This document shows positions 43,121 through 53,000 of a DNA stretch of 64,000 bases, piece after piece; the stretch's first letter is position 1; the number at the start of each line of letters is the position of its first letter. The notes under the pieces are model-generated. The model worked only from the letters and a program-made list of their open reading frames with translations, ran no database searches and was not told where the DNA came from. Location: assembly GCA_002365175.1 (NCBI GenBank), contig DEZK01000019.1:67255-131254 (forward strand). Reading direction: 5' to 3'. The translations under genes and the position numbers were made by a program. This DNA is from Raskinella chloraquaticus (SeqCode). GTDB lineage: Bacteria; Pseudomonadota; Alphaproteobacteria; Rhizobiales; UBA4765.

Positions 43121-44644
43121 ATGATATCGAAGTTTGGACTGCTGAGCCGCAAACGGGCTGGCCGTTTTGCGTTGCTCGCCATGGCAGCGCTGCTCGCCGC
43201 CCCCACGCTGTGGTTACCAGCTCATGCCCAGCGCGCGCGCACTGCCGATTTTGCTGATCTTGTCGACGACACCATCGACACGGTCGTCAATATTTCGACC
43301 AGCGCCCGCGTCGAGGCCAATCGCTCCTCACCAACGCCGCAATTGCCACCCGGCGTCCCTGGTCAGGAACTGCTGGAAGAATTCTTCAATCGCCGTTTCG
43401 GCGATCAGGACGGGCAGCGTCGAGGCGGTGGCGGTCAAAACGAGCAGCGCCGTGTCGCCTCGCAAGGGTCGGGCTTCGTGATCGATTCCTCGGGCATCAT
43501 CGTCACCAACAACCACGTGATTGATGGCGCGGATGAAATCAACGCGATATTTCATGACGGCAAACGCCTGAAGGCAACTGTTCTTGGCCGCGACCCGCGC
43601 CTCGATATCGCTGTTTTGAAGGTGGAGCCGACCTCGCCGCTCAAGGCAACCCGCTTTGGCGATTCGGACAAGGCGCGCGTGGGTGAATGGGTGATGGCCA
43701 TTGGCAACCCGCTGGGATTCGGCGGCACGGTAACGGCCGGCATTCTGTCGGCGCGTAATCGTGACATCAATTCCGGCCCTTACGATTCCTATTTGCAGAC
43801 CGACGCACCGATCAATCGCGGCAATTCCGGTGGACCGCTGTTCAACACCAATGGCGAAGTGATCGGCATCAACACCGCCATTGTCTCGCCAAGCGGCGGT
43901 TCGATCGGTATCGGCTTTGCCATTCCCGCCAATCTCGCCATGCCTGTTGTCCAGCAATTGCGCGAATTCGGCGAGACGCGGCGCGGCTGGATCGGCGTGC
44001 GCCTGCAGGCCATCACGGATGAACTGGCAACCGATCTTGGTATCGGCAAGGCGCGTGGCGCGCTGGTGGCGGGCCTCACCAAGGACGGCCCGGCCGCCAA
44101 GGCAGGCCTTAAGACCGGCGACGTGATCATCCGCTTCAACGGGCGCGATGTCGCCGAGATGCGGGAATTGCCGACCATTGTCGCTGGAACGCCCAATGGC
44201 ACGACGGTTCCAATTGTTGTCATTCGCACCGGCAAGGAAACACCGCTCGACATTACCGTTGGTCGCCTTGAGGAGAACGATCCCGACCGCAAGGACAAGC
44301 CCGTGACCGGCGACAAGACCCCGCCGCCTGCCGACGTCGGCCGCAGCATTCTGGGCATGTCCCTGTCAGGGATCACGCAGGAATTGCGCAAGCGCTACCG
44401 CATCAATGACGAGCTCAAGGGTGTCGTCATCACCAAGGTTGATGGCGGTTCGCCGGCAGCCGAACGCGGGCTGCAAGCGGGCCTCGTCGTCACGGAAGTG
44501 GGACAGGAAACAGTCTCTTCCGCCGCTGACGTCCAGAAACGCCTCGACGCGCTTCGTGGTCAGGGGCGCAAGACCGCTCTCTTCCTCGTCGCCAACGCGC
44601 AGGGCGAACTGCGCTTCGTCACCCTCAATATCGAGAGCAAGTGA
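43121..44644 (+). CDS. degP: Periplasmic Do/DegP-type serine protease
   Basis: A 507-residue protein with a signal peptide (FALLAMAALLAAPTLWLPAHAQ), a trypsin-like domain with His in VTNNHVIDGADEI, Asp in DPRLDIAVLKV and Ser in PINRGNSGGPLFNTNGEV, and two PDZ domains (VGLTKDGPAAKAGLKTGDVI-like and GSPAAERGLQAGLVV). A Gly/Arg/Gln-rich loop (QRRGGGGQNEQRR) precedes the protease domain. It degrades or refolds damaged envelope proteins. AGGAG supports the start at 43121. Downstream of hflKC-DUF2065. Confidence 0.94.
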   Translation: MISKFGLLSRKRAGRFALLAMAALLAAPTLWLPAHAQRARTADFADLVDDTIDTVVNISTSARVEANRSSPTPQLPPGVPGQELLEEFFNRRFGDQDGQRRGGGGQNEQRRVASQGSGFVIDSSGIIVTNNHVIDGADEINAIFHDGKRLKATVLGRDPRLDIAVLKVEPTSPLKATRFGDSDKARVGEWVMAIGNPLGFGGTVTAGILSARNRDINSGPYDSYLQTDAPINRGNSGGPLFNTNGEVIGINTAIVSPSGGSIGIGFAIPANLAMPVVQQLREFGETRRGWIGVRLQAITDELATDLGIGKARGALVAGLTKDGPAAKAGLKTGDVIIRFNGRDVAEMRELPTIVAGTPNGTTVPIVVIRTGKETPLDITVGRLEENDPDRKDKPVTGDKTPPPADVGRSILGMSLSGITQELRKRYRINDELKGVVITKVDGGSPAAERGLQAGLVVTEVGQETVSSAADVQKRLDALRGQGRKTALFLVANAQGELRFVTLNIESK

Positions 44645-45510
44645 GCGCGTTCACCAACGCCAGTTTCGGCATCGACCATCCGCTGCTGACCGTTGCCGAT
44701 CTCGATATCGCAGCCAAGCGCCTCGCGGCGCTCGGCTTTGTTGTCACCCCGCTCGGGCGCCATCCCTGGGGCACGCATAACCGTCTGGCATTGTTTGCCG
44801 GCGGCCTTCTCGAGCTGATGACGATTGGCGATTCTGCCGCCGTCGACGATGGAACAGTCGATCATTTTCTGTTTGGCCGCCCCGTGCGCGCCGCCCTCGC
44901 CGAGAGCGAGGGGATTGCCATGGTAGCCCTTCATTCAACCGACCTTGAACGCGACATCGCCGCAGCTCATGTGCCGATGACCGGGATCATCGATTTCCGC
45001 CGCCCGCTCACCCTGCCCGATGGCAGCCATGATGAAGCGATCGTCAAGCTCGCCATGCTGAGCGACGCTGCCCACCCCCGCCTGTCGCATTTTCTCTGTC
45101 AGCAGATGAAGCGCGGCCTTGTCGAGGTGCCGGAATGGCGCCGCCATCCCAATGGGGCCGAGCGGCTTTTTGGTCTGACTTATCTTGATAACGACGCTGG
45201 CGATGCGGCCATCCGTTGTGCCGCCTTATGGGGCAAGCCGGATGATCAGCGGCGCTATGCAAGTGCTGGCGGGCATGTGCATGTCATCACTGCAGACGAG
45301 GCTGCCGCGCAGTTTCCCGGCCTGTCTCTGTCTCCGTCCCAACGCAAACGTCGCCCTGCGGCGATCGCTGTGACCGTGCTTGTCGGCGATCTCGCGCTGG
45401 CGCGTCACCACATCCTGGCAGCAGTGCCCGGTACGCATGATCTCGGCCACCGCCTGCTGGTGCCAGCTGATTATCTCGCCGACACCATCTTCGAATTCGT
45501 CGCGCCGTGA
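44641..45510 (+). CDS. VOC-superfamily (glyoxalase-like) protein
   Basis: A 289-residue protein with an N-terminal VOC half (GIDHPLLTVADLDIAAKRLAALGFVVTPLGRHPWGTHNRLALFAGGLLELMTIG) and a second, more diverged half. This matches the glyoxalase-like-domain-3 type. Substrate unknown. Its GTG start overlaps the degP stop codon by 4 bp, suggesting coupled translation. Confidence 0.85.
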   Translation: MSAFTNASFGIDHPLLTVADLDIAAKRLAALGFVVTPLGRHPWGTHNRLALFAGGLLELMTIGDSAAVDDGTVDHFLFGRPVRAALAESEGIAMVALHSTDLERDIAAAHVPMTGIIDFRRPLTLPDGSHDEAIVKLAMLSDAAHPRLSHFLCQQMKRGLVEVPEWRRHPNGAERLFGLTYLDNDAGDAAIRCAALWGKPDDQRRYASAGGHVHVITADEAAAQFPGLSLSPSQRKRRPAAIAVTVLVGDLALARHHILAAVPGTHDLGHRLLVPADYLADTIFEFVAP

Positions 45511-45517
45511 AACCCGG

Positions 45518-46312
45518 CTAAACAGCTACCGGCGCCTTGATATGCGGATGCGGCTCGTAATTCGCCAGCCGGACATGCTCAAAGCGGAAGGCAAAAACAT
45601 CCTTCACATCCGGGTCAAGTACGAGCTGCGGCAGGGGGCGCGGCGCGCGCGATAATTGCAGATGCGCCTGTTCGAGATGATTGGAATAAAGATGCACATC
45701 GCCGAAGCTGTGGACGAAATCGCCTGGCTTCAGCCCGCATACCTGCGCCACCATCACCGTCAGCAGGGCATAGGAAGCGATGTTGAAGGGGACGCCGAGA
45801 AAGACATCGGCCGAGCGCTGGTAGAGCTGGCAGGAAAGCCTGCCATCCGCCACGTAGAACTGAAAGAGGCAATGACACGGCGCCAGCGCCATCGCCGGAA
45901 TATCCGCAGGGTTCCAGGCACTGACGATGAGGCGGCGCGAATCGGGGTTGGTCTTGATATCGTGGATCACCGTTGAAATCTGATCTAGCGTTCCGCCATC
46001 GCGCAGCGGCCATGAGCGCCATTGCTGCCCGTAGACCGGGCCAAGCTCCCCCGCTTCATCGGCCCATTCATCCCAGATTCTCACGCCGTTCTCACGCAGA
46101 TAGGCAACATTGGTGTCGCCGGCGAGAAACCACAACAGTTCATGCACAATGGATTTGAGGTGGAGTTTCTTTGTGGTGACGAGAGGAAAGCCTTCCGTCA
46201 GATCAAAACGCATCTGATGGCCAAACACCGACAGCGTGCCCGTGCCGGTGCGATCAGCCTTGCTGACGCCCTCGCGCAGGATGCGCTCCATCAACTCATG
46301 GTATTGACGCAT
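45518..46312 (-). CDS. thyA: Thymidylate synthase
   Basis: A 264-residue enzyme that methylates dUMP using methylene-THF. Signatures: RTGTGTLSVFGHQMRFDL, LHLKSIVHELLWFLAGDTN, YGQQWRSW, and the catalytic Cys in MALAPCHCLFQFYVADGRLSCQLYQRSADVFLGVPFNIASYALL. GGGGAGAATC precedes the ATG. It lies 88 bp downstream of the YHS-domain gene on the same strand. Confidence 0.96.
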   Translation of the reverse strand: MRQYHELMERILREGVSKADRTGTGTLSVFGHQMRFDLTEGFPLVTTKKLHLKSIVHELLWFLAGDTNVAYLRENGVRIWDEWADEAGELGPVYGQQWRSWPLRDGGTLDQISTVIHDIKTNPDSRRLIVSAWNPADIPAMALAPCHCLFQFYVADGRLSCQLYQRSADVFLGVPFNIASYALLTVMVAQVCGLKPGDFVHSFGDVHLYSNHLEQAHLQLSRAPRPLPQLVLDPDVKDVFAFRFEHVRLANYEPHPHIKAPVAV

Positions 46313-46400
46313 GATGATTCTCCCCGGCTGACAGAACTAGCCGAGGAGGCATGGCCGGGCAAACGGCAGAAACAGCGTCGCCCCCGCCTTCCACCGCTTG

Positions 46401-46856
46401 TTATTGCGGCTTTGATGCCAGGGTCGGCCAGTTGCGGTCAGCACTGGAAACCTCGCCAGGAATGTTCTTTTCCCAGATTTTTTTGATGCTCTGATCATAG
46501 TTGAGATAGAGCTTGCCATCGACGATCTTCCACGCCTGCGGATCACCGGACGCCTTGTAGTTGCGGGCTGCCGCATAGGCGCAATGGCCGCCATATTGCG
46601 GCTCGTATTTCTGCGGATCGGCAATGAAGAGCGCGCGGTTCGCCTCACTTGCGAAGCGCCACTCGCTATCCTTGTAATTATGGGTGAATACGGGGCTGCC
46701 TTTCACCGGCTTGCCGGCGTTGAAATAGGCAACAACATCATAACCGCCTACCGCTACGCCCTTGAGAATACCCGTGTAAATTGACACGTCTTTGGCGATG
46801 GCCGGGCTAAAGGCGATAAAGCTGGCGGCAATGAAAAGGCGGCGCGTGAACAACAT
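46401..46856 (-). CDS. Secreted YHS-domain protein
   Basis: A 151-residue protein with a signal peptide (RRLFIAASFIAFSPAIA) and a YHS-type domain: GVAVGGYDVVAYFNAGKPVKGSPVFTHNYKDSEWRFASEANRALFIADPQKYEPQYGGHCAYAAARN. YHS domains bind metals, often copper; the HC and Y/H positions are visible as GGHCAYA. Start at 46856 follows GGGGAGAC. Confidence 0.9.
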   Translation of the reverse strand: MLFTRRLFIAASFIAFSPAIAKDVSIYTGILKGVAVGGYDVVAYFNAGKPVKGSPVFTHNYKDSEWRFASEANRALFIADPQKYEPQYGGHCAYAAARNYKASGDPQAWKIVDGKLYLNYDQSIKKIWEKNIPGEVSSADRNWPTLASKPQ

Positions 46857-47037
46857 GGAGTCTCCCCTGAAAAGCACCGACATCGTTGCATCGTTGACAC
46901 GATGGTGCCAATCAATCCCGATCACAAACCCGGGACATCAGCGTCATACACCGCCAGCCGATCAGCGCTGGACGCCTTGCCTGTAGAGCCTTACCGCCAG
47001 GCGCGAACGGCCCTTCGTGACAAGTTTGATTGCGGCC

Positions 47038-47066
47038 TTCAAATCTTCCACTTTCATGCGTATAGT
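47038..47066 (+). promoter_or_regulatory. Putative tmRNA promoter
   Basis: TTCAAA (47038-47043) and TATAGT (47061-47066) with a 17-bp spacer lie just before the first conserved base of the tmRNA acceptor piece. Confidence 0.45.
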
Positions 47067-47074
47067 GCAAATGC

Positions 47075-47412
47075 CGGCGCAAGTCGGCTATGGCGATAAA
47101 TGAACGGTGTAATAAGCCTATCGGACCCGGGGGCGGTACCCGGCGCCTCCACCCAAGCGCATGGCCAGGACCGGCAATGGGCTTCGGCGGGGGCGAAACA
47201 GGATCGACGAGGGTGTAAAGATCGCTTTTTTGCTCGGCATGGTTCCGCCGTCATCGGGCCAAACATGTAGTTGCGAATGACAACTATGCTCCGGTTGCTC
47301 AGGCCGCGTGACGCGGTTTGATCTTCCAGTATTGAAGTCCTGAGGGGTAGCACTTTCAGGCGGGGTCCGAGGGCACCTGGCAACAGAAGCCCTCACTTTC
47401 GCTCTTCTTTTT
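47075..47412 (+). ncRNA. ssrA: Two-piece, circularly permuted tmRNA (alpha type)
   Basis: The gene reads 3' tRNA half first. CCGGG/CCCGG forms the T-arm (47127-47143), directly followed by the acceptor strand CGCCTCC (47144-47150) and ACC. After a 35-bp spacer comes GGGGGCG (47189-47195), which pairs with that acceptor strand over seven positions (one G-U), leading into GAAACAGGATCGACGAGG. The tag frame is 47273-47311: GCG resume codon after TAGTT, encoding ANDNYAPVAQAA then TGA. The 3' portion ends with GGGCACCTGGCAACAGAAGC and a T-rich tract. This permuted order is known for alphaproteobacteria. It rescues stalled ribosomes and tags proteins for ClpXP. The 5' end is estimated from the -10 box. 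Confidence 0.93.
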
Positions 47413-47413
47413 T
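47369..47413 (+). terminator. Terminator of the tmRNA gene
   Basis: GAGGGC (47369-47374) pairs with GCCCTC (47389-47394) and is followed by TTTC, CTC and a T6 tract. The stem overlaps the mature tmRNA's last conserved segment. Confidence 0.55.
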
Positions 47414-47528
47414 ATATCAGCTACGATCTGGTCGGTTTTTCATAAGCTGCTTCCCTTTCATCGGTTGCACAAGCCAACGAGAGCGCGCACACTCCAATTT
47501 TAACGAATCCGCTGCCGAGATCACCATT

Positions 47529-48140
47529 TTGTCCGCAGACCAAATCCGCTACGATCTGCTCACGCAGGACGCCATGCGCCAGATGGTTCGCCACGTCATG
47601 AGCGGCGTGGCGCGTGATGGAAAACTGCCAGGCGACCATCATTTTTTTATCACCTTCCTCACCAAATACCGTGGCGTGCGGCTGAGTCCGCGTCTGCGCG
47701 AGCAATATCCCGAAGAAATGACCATCATTCTGCAACATCAGTTCGGTAATTTGCAGGTCAACCCTACCGGGTTCGAAGTGTCGTTGCATTTTTCCGGCAC
47801 ACCCGAACGCCTGACGGTCCCCTTCGACGCTATCACCCAGTTTTTTGACCCTTCGGTCAATTTTGCGCTGAAATTTGAAGTGATGACGGGCGATGCTGCC
47901 GAGAACGAGACCGCGCCAACAAGCGGAAAGCCGGAGTTTTCGACCGTACCGCTCGCCCCTAAAAGCGAGCAGCGTACGAAGCGCCCGGGCAATCCCAAAG
48001 GCGCGGGCAGCGAGCCGCCGACCTTGCCGGCGCGGGACGGTGCGAAATCAAGCGACACGAGAACCGATAACGCAAAGCCGGCAGTGAGCGAGAACAAGAG
48101 CGCTGACGTCGTCAGCCTCGATAATTTCCGTAAGAAGTAA
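47529..48140 (+). CDS. sspB: SspB-family ClpXP adaptor protein
   Basis: A 203-residue protein of the alpha-type SspB family: IRYDLLTQDAMRQMVRHVMSGVARDGKLPGDHHFFITFLTKYRGVRLSPRLREQYPEEMTIILQHQFGNLQV and FDAITQFFDPSVNFALKFE. It delivers ssrA-tagged proteins to ClpXP. The disordered, charged C-terminus ends SADVVSLDNFRKK, fitting the ClpX-docking tail of adaptors. A TTG start at 47529 is needed to include the conserved N-terminus. The tmRNA gene lies 117 bp upstream in the same direction. Confidence 0.9.
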   Translation: MSADQIRYDLLTQDAMRQMVRHVMSGVARDGKLPGDHHFFITFLTKYRGVRLSPRLREQYPEEMTIILQHQFGNLQVNPTGFEVSLHFSGTPERLTVPFDAITQFFDPSVNFALKFEVMTGDAAENETAPTSGKPEFSTVPLAPKSEQRTKRPGNPKGAGSEPPTLPARDGAKSSDTRTDNAKPAVSENKSADVVSLDNFRKK

Positions 48141-48236
48141 TCCGCGCCTTGCACCCGCTGACGCTGCACCTCCTTTGATGTTAGGCTGTCTGAGCACGCC
48201 GACAGGCGTTCCCTGCTTAATCACAACCATGAGCGG

Positions 48237-49631
48237 ATGATGACAAAAACGCGCACTGAAACCGACACCTTTGGCCCGATCGAGGTTGAAACCGACAAAT
48301 ACTGGGGCGCGCAATCGCAGCGCTCGATTGGCAATTTCAAGATCGGCTGGGAGAAGCAGCCCGCATCGATTATCCGGGCGCTGGGCATCATCAAGCAGTC
48401 TGCTGCGGTGACCAATATGAACCTCAAGCGCCTCGACCCGGCGATTGGCGAGATCATCGTCAAGGCGGCTCAGGAGGTGATCGACAGCAAGCTTGATGCG
48501 CATTTTCCGCTGGTCGTCTGGCAGACAGGTTCAGGCACCCAGTCGAACATGAATGCCAACGAGGTGATCTCCAACCGCGCCATCGAGATGCTGGGCGGGG
48601 TGATGGGCTCAAAAAAGCCCGTCCACCCCAATGACCACGTCAATATGAGCCAGTCGTCGAACGATACCTATCCCACCGCCATGCATATCGCCGCCGGCGA
48701 AGAGGTGGTGAAACATCTGTTGCCCGCCCTCAAGCATCTGCATCAAGCGCTCGCTGCCAAGGCCGATGCCTGGCGCGATATTATCAAGATCGGCCGCACC
48801 CACACACAGGACGCGACCCCGCTGACCCTTGGTCAGGAATTTTCTGGCTACGCCCAGCAGATCGAGAACGGGATCAAGCGTATCGAGATCACACTGCCGA
48901 TGCTGATGGAGCTGGCGCAGGGTGGCACAGCCGTCGGCACAGGCCTTAACGCCCCCATCGGCTTTGCCGAAGGGGTGGCAGCTGAAATAGCCCGGCGCAC
49001 CGGCCTGCCCTTCACCTCTGCGCCCAACAAATTCGAGGCGCTCGCCGCCCATGACGCGATGGTGATGACGCATGGCGCCATCAACACGGTAGCCGCCTCA
49101 TTGTTCAAGATCGCCAACGATATCCGCTTTCTCGGATCGGGGCCGCGCGCTGGCCTGGGCGAGCTGGCGTTGCCGGAAAACGAGCCCGGCTCGTCCATCA
49201 TGCCAGGCAAGGTCAACCCGACCCAGTGCGAGGCCATGACCATGGTGTGCGCCCACATCTTCGGCAACAATGCCGCGCTCACCTTCGCCGGCAGCCAGGG
49301 CCATTTCGAACTCAACGTGTTCAACCCGGTGATGGCCTATAATTTCCTGCAATCGGTGAAACTGATGGCCGATGCCGCAATCTCGTTTACCGATCATTGC
49401 GTGGCAGGCATCGAGCCGCGCCGCGACAACATCCAGAAGGGCGTCGATAATTCGCTGATGCTGGTGACCGCGCTCAATGCCCGCCTCGGCTACGACAATT
49501 GCGCCAAGATCGCCAAGACGGCGCATAAGAACGGCACGACGTTGCGCCACGAAGCCGTCAGCGGCGGCTATCTGAGCGATGAGGAATTCACCGCCCTCGT
49601 CAGACCAGAAAAAATGGTGAGCCCGGGCTGA
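48237..49631 (+). CDS. fumC: Fumarate hydratase, class II
   Basis: A 464-residue TCA-cycle enzyme of the fumarase/aspartase superfamily: RTETDTFGPIEVETDKYWGAQSQRSIGNFKIG at the start, QTGSGTQSNMNANEVISNRA, HPNDHVNMSQSSNDTYPTAM, and the signature loop GSSIMPGKVNPTQCEAM. Length normal. Followed by DUF4169 and RHH genes. Confidence 0.97.
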   Translation: MMTKTRTETDTFGPIEVETDKYWGAQSQRSIGNFKIGWEKQPASIIRALGIIKQSAAVTNMNLKRLDPAIGEIIVKAAQEVIDSKLDAHFPLVVWQTGSGTQSNMNANEVISNRAIEMLGGVMGSKKPVHPNDHVNMSQSSNDTYPTAMHIAAGEEVVKHLLPALKHLHQALAAKADAWRDIIKIGRTHTQDATPLTLGQEFSGYAQQIENGIKRIEITLPMLMELAQGGTAVGTGLNAPIGFAEGVAAEIARRTGLPFTSAPNKFEALAAHDAMVMTHGAINTVAASLFKIANDIRFLGSGPRAGLGELALPENEPGSSIMPGKVNPTQCEAMTMVCAHIFGNNAALTFAGSQGHFELNVFNPVMAYNFLQSVKLMADAAISFTDHCVAGIEPRRDNIQKGVDNSLMLVTALNARLGYDNCAKIAKTAHKNGTTLRHEAVSGGYLSDEEFTALVRPEKMVSPG

Positions 49632-49640
49632 GGTGCAGCG

Positions 49641-49838
49641 ATGTCCGAGATTGTCAATTTGCGACGCGCTCGCAAGGCCAAAGCGCGAAGCGACAAGGAA
49701 CAAATGGCGGCGCAGAACCGTGCGTTATTCGGACAGAGCAAGGCAGACAGGGTTCGCCGCGACAACGAGCGCCAGCGAGCCGAGCTGGCGCTTGACGGCG
49801 CCCGGCGCGATGGCAACGAGCCCGATGGCAGGTCATGA
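49641..49838 (+). CDS. DUF4169 family protein
   Basis: A 65-residue, very basic, helical protein (MSEIVNLRRARKAKARSDKE, ending in an Arg/Asp/Glu-rich tail). DUF4169 proteins typically follow fumC in alphaproteobacteria; function unknown. Overlaps the next gene by 4 bp. Confidence 0.82.
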   Translation: MSEIVNLRRARKAKARSDKEQMAAQNRALFGQSKADRVRRDNERQRAELALDGARRDGNEPDGRS

Positions 49839-50065
49839 GCGAGGGCATCGCCAAACGCTCGATCACCATCCGCGGTCATCGCACCTCGATTTCACTCGAA
49901 GATGGATTCTGGCATGAATTGCGCGCCATTGCGGCTGAGCGCCGGATGACTTTGACCGCGCTCATCACCGCCATCGATGAGCAGCGACGGCACGCCAACC
50001 TGTCATCGGCATTGCGCCTTGCCGTCCTTGATCATTTGCGAACCAGGACAGCCGTAACCGGTTAG
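49835..50065 (+). CDS. Ribbon-helix-helix domain protein
   Basis: A 76-residue protein. KRSITIRGHRTSISLEDGFWHELRAIAAERRMTLTALITAIDEQR matches the RHH_4 type (beta-strand then two helices), normally DNA-binding. Coupled to the DUF4169 gene by a 4-bp overlap. A regulatory role is inferred; target unknown. Its stop overlaps the 3' end of the convergent AsmA gene. Confidence 0.82.
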   Translation: MSEGIAKRSITIRGHRTSISLEDGFWHELRAIAAERRMTLTALITAIDEQRRHANLSSALRLAVLDHLRTRTAVTG

Positions 50066-53000
50066 GGGCCGACCTGCGGCGCTGTAGGAATAACCACAGG
50101 CGGCGGCAGCGGCGCGAGCTTTGCGCCTGCGGCAGGAAGATCACCGGCTTGAGCGGGAGGCAGGCCGCGCAATGTCCCCTCGATGAGATCACGCAGGCGC
50201 GGATTGACGGTCGCCGGCGCCGGTCTTGCCGCCGGTTGCCGGGGGCGGGGAGCCGATGGCGCGGCGGCTGGCACAGGCCCGCGAACTGCCGCATCCGGCG
50301 CGATGACGGGCGGGTCAGCGGGGATCGGCGCCGCGCGTGCCTTCTGCAGGCGCTCTTTTTCCTTCTCTTCGATATCGCGAAGACGCGCTTCCCGCTCGTC
50401 AATCTGGCGCTGCAGCGTTTCCAGCCGGGCGAGTTCACCCTCGAAGCGTCGCAAATTGAGATAATCTCCAAGCGCCCGCACATCAAGACGTCGCCTTGGC
50501 GAGGCGAGCGGCCCGGTAAAATGAACAGACAGGCGTGGGCCCGGCGCTCCGATATCGGCAGCCTTCCCATCCATGTCGATATCGGCAAGTAGCGACAGGC
50601 GTGACACATCGGCTGCGGCGTTGATCTTGACGGCACTGTCTGCGCCTGCGAGCGCGATATTCGCCGCCCGCAGCACGCCATTGTGAAGGATAAGCGGCGT
50701 TTCAAGAACGCGGAACATCAGGTCACCGCTGTCAAGCCCCGCCTGCACGAGTGGCAAGAGGCGCGGCAAATCGGGCGCCGTCGCAGCACCCGCGGCAGCA
50801 ATGACCGGTGCGAAAGCTGCTGCCGACAGATGGGTGAAGTGGCCGTTGGAGACGACGAGCCTGCCGCCGCCCTCCAGCGTGGCAATCAGCTGCGCCGGCG
50901 TGCGCCCGCTTCCTTCAAACGTCAATCCGAGGTCGACACCGCCCGCAGCAACCGGCCTCGCACCGTCTTTCCACACGATGTCTTCAAGTTTGCCGCTTTC
51001 AAGCGCGATCCGCCCGGCAATCTTGAGCTTCGTGGTGTCGCGCTGCAAAACGAGATTGCCGGTCAGCTTGCCGCCGGCAATTTCTCCGGTGATATCGTCG
51101 ATGCCGATCCCGTCTTCGAGAAATTTGACAACAAATTGCGGGTTGCGAACAGCGAGCGGCCACCCCTCGCTTGCCTGCCCTTCAACGGCAATCTGTCCGG
51201 CAAGCCCCGTCACCGGCGATCGCACGAAGTCCTGCACCGGCCACGGCTCGCCCGATCCGTGACCCGCCGTGCCGGTGGCAAACGCCAGTAATCCGTCAAT
51301 GGGAAGGGATTTGGCACGCAACCGTCCCGAGACAAGCGGTATGGGACCCAGACGAACAGAGATATCACCCGCCACCGGAATGTCGCCGAGAGCGCCATCA
51401 AGATCAGCAAGCCGCAGGGAGGATTGATCAAGCAGCAACCGCCCCTTGAACACAGCCGACATGTCATCATCGATATGGGATGGTACGAGCCCAAGCGACA
51501 ACAACAGCGGATTGACGTCGGAGGCTGATACCGCAAACGCCAGCCCCTGACCCATCGTCGTCAGATCCCCCAGCGCGACACGCCCCGCCAGCGCTGCCTT
51601 GCTGCCGGCAAGCTCGGCGTTGACCGACACCACACCAATCCCCTCTTGATCGGACTTGATGTCAAATGACAGGTGCGCCGGGGCTGGCGCCAGGCTGTTG
51701 CCGGACCAGACACCCAATTGCTGGAGGAGGCGCGGCGTGCTGGCGTTACTGAGTTCACCCTCCGCCGCCTGAAGCGCCGGCACACCGGTCGCGGCGACAA
51801 CAAATCGGGCGCTGCTGCGCACGAGCGATCCGCCAATATCGCCATCAACGCCAGCCGACAGCTGCCCATCGGTATTTTCCAACAGGAGCTTGACGGCGAG
51901 CGGCGCCAGGGCATCCGCCCGGCTCCGCAGCGCCTCGAGCACGGCGATGGGCGGAAGGATGCTCGCCAGCGCGTCAAGCGCCGGCCTCAGCCGCTCCCCA
52001 GACACCGACAGGCGCAGCGTCCCGTCATTAGCGAGGCTGACCAACCCGTCCCCCTCGACGGCAAGGCCGTTGAGAGCGCCGATTTTGATACGCTCAAACG
52101 ACAGATTACCGGCCTGACGTCTCACCCCGACATCAATATCAGCGACATCGAGGAGGCCATGGCGCAATCGCTTTGCCTTGAATTTGACAATCGCATCGCT
52201 TGCAGCGACTGACGATAAACGGCTCATAAAGGGCGTCAGAAATGCGGCGACGGGTGCCAGATCGACCTCCTCGGCCATACCCTCGACGGTCAGTTGAGGC
52301 ACAACATCCTGCCACTGGTAATCCGCCCGTCCCGACACGTCCGCTCCCGGCACGCCAAAGCGCATCTGGTCGAGCGTCAGCCTGTGGGGAGACAGCCCAT
52401 AATGGGCCCGCAGGGCAAGCGCGCCGCTGCCACCGGCAGTGCGCTCGCCTTGCGCCCGGAAAAATTCGCCACCGCTCCACGCAGCCAGCAGCGATGGCGC
52501 CGCCGCCGTCACATCAATCATGCCGGTGACCGCCATACCGCCGGCGCCCGGCTCGAATGCCGCCGAAAGCTTCAACGCCGTCTGCCCCGGCAACTTGCCG
52601 CGAAGCTCGCTTAGCCGCCATTTGCCATCGCGCAGATCGACGGCGGCATGAACATCCTGGACCAGCCCGCCGGCGAGCGACAGCGATCCGGAATCAAAGG
52701 TTCCGCGAAGATAGAGCTCCGGCGGCAGCGCCAATGCCGAAGGCAGCGCCACCAGCCTCTCGAAGATCGTCACCACCGAGGCTGGAGATTGCGCACTGAC
52801 ACCGGCCAGGCGATCAACATCGATCTGGCGCGCGCTGAGCACCGCGTCGGCGCGCATATCCTCGCCAAGCGTTATATTAACGACGCCATTAAGCGCGATC
52901 ACCCGGTCATCGCCCGCCGGCACGACATGGATGTCCTTGGCAACGAATGTCTCGGTTCCCGCATCCACATTGGCTTCAACCCGCCAACCTGCCTGACGCG

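Noticed and set aside
47054..47396. Two minus-strand open frames of about 100 codons in the 47.1-47.4 kb region
   Set aside because: They lie opposite the tmRNA and are explained by its conserved structure and tag frame on the plus strand.
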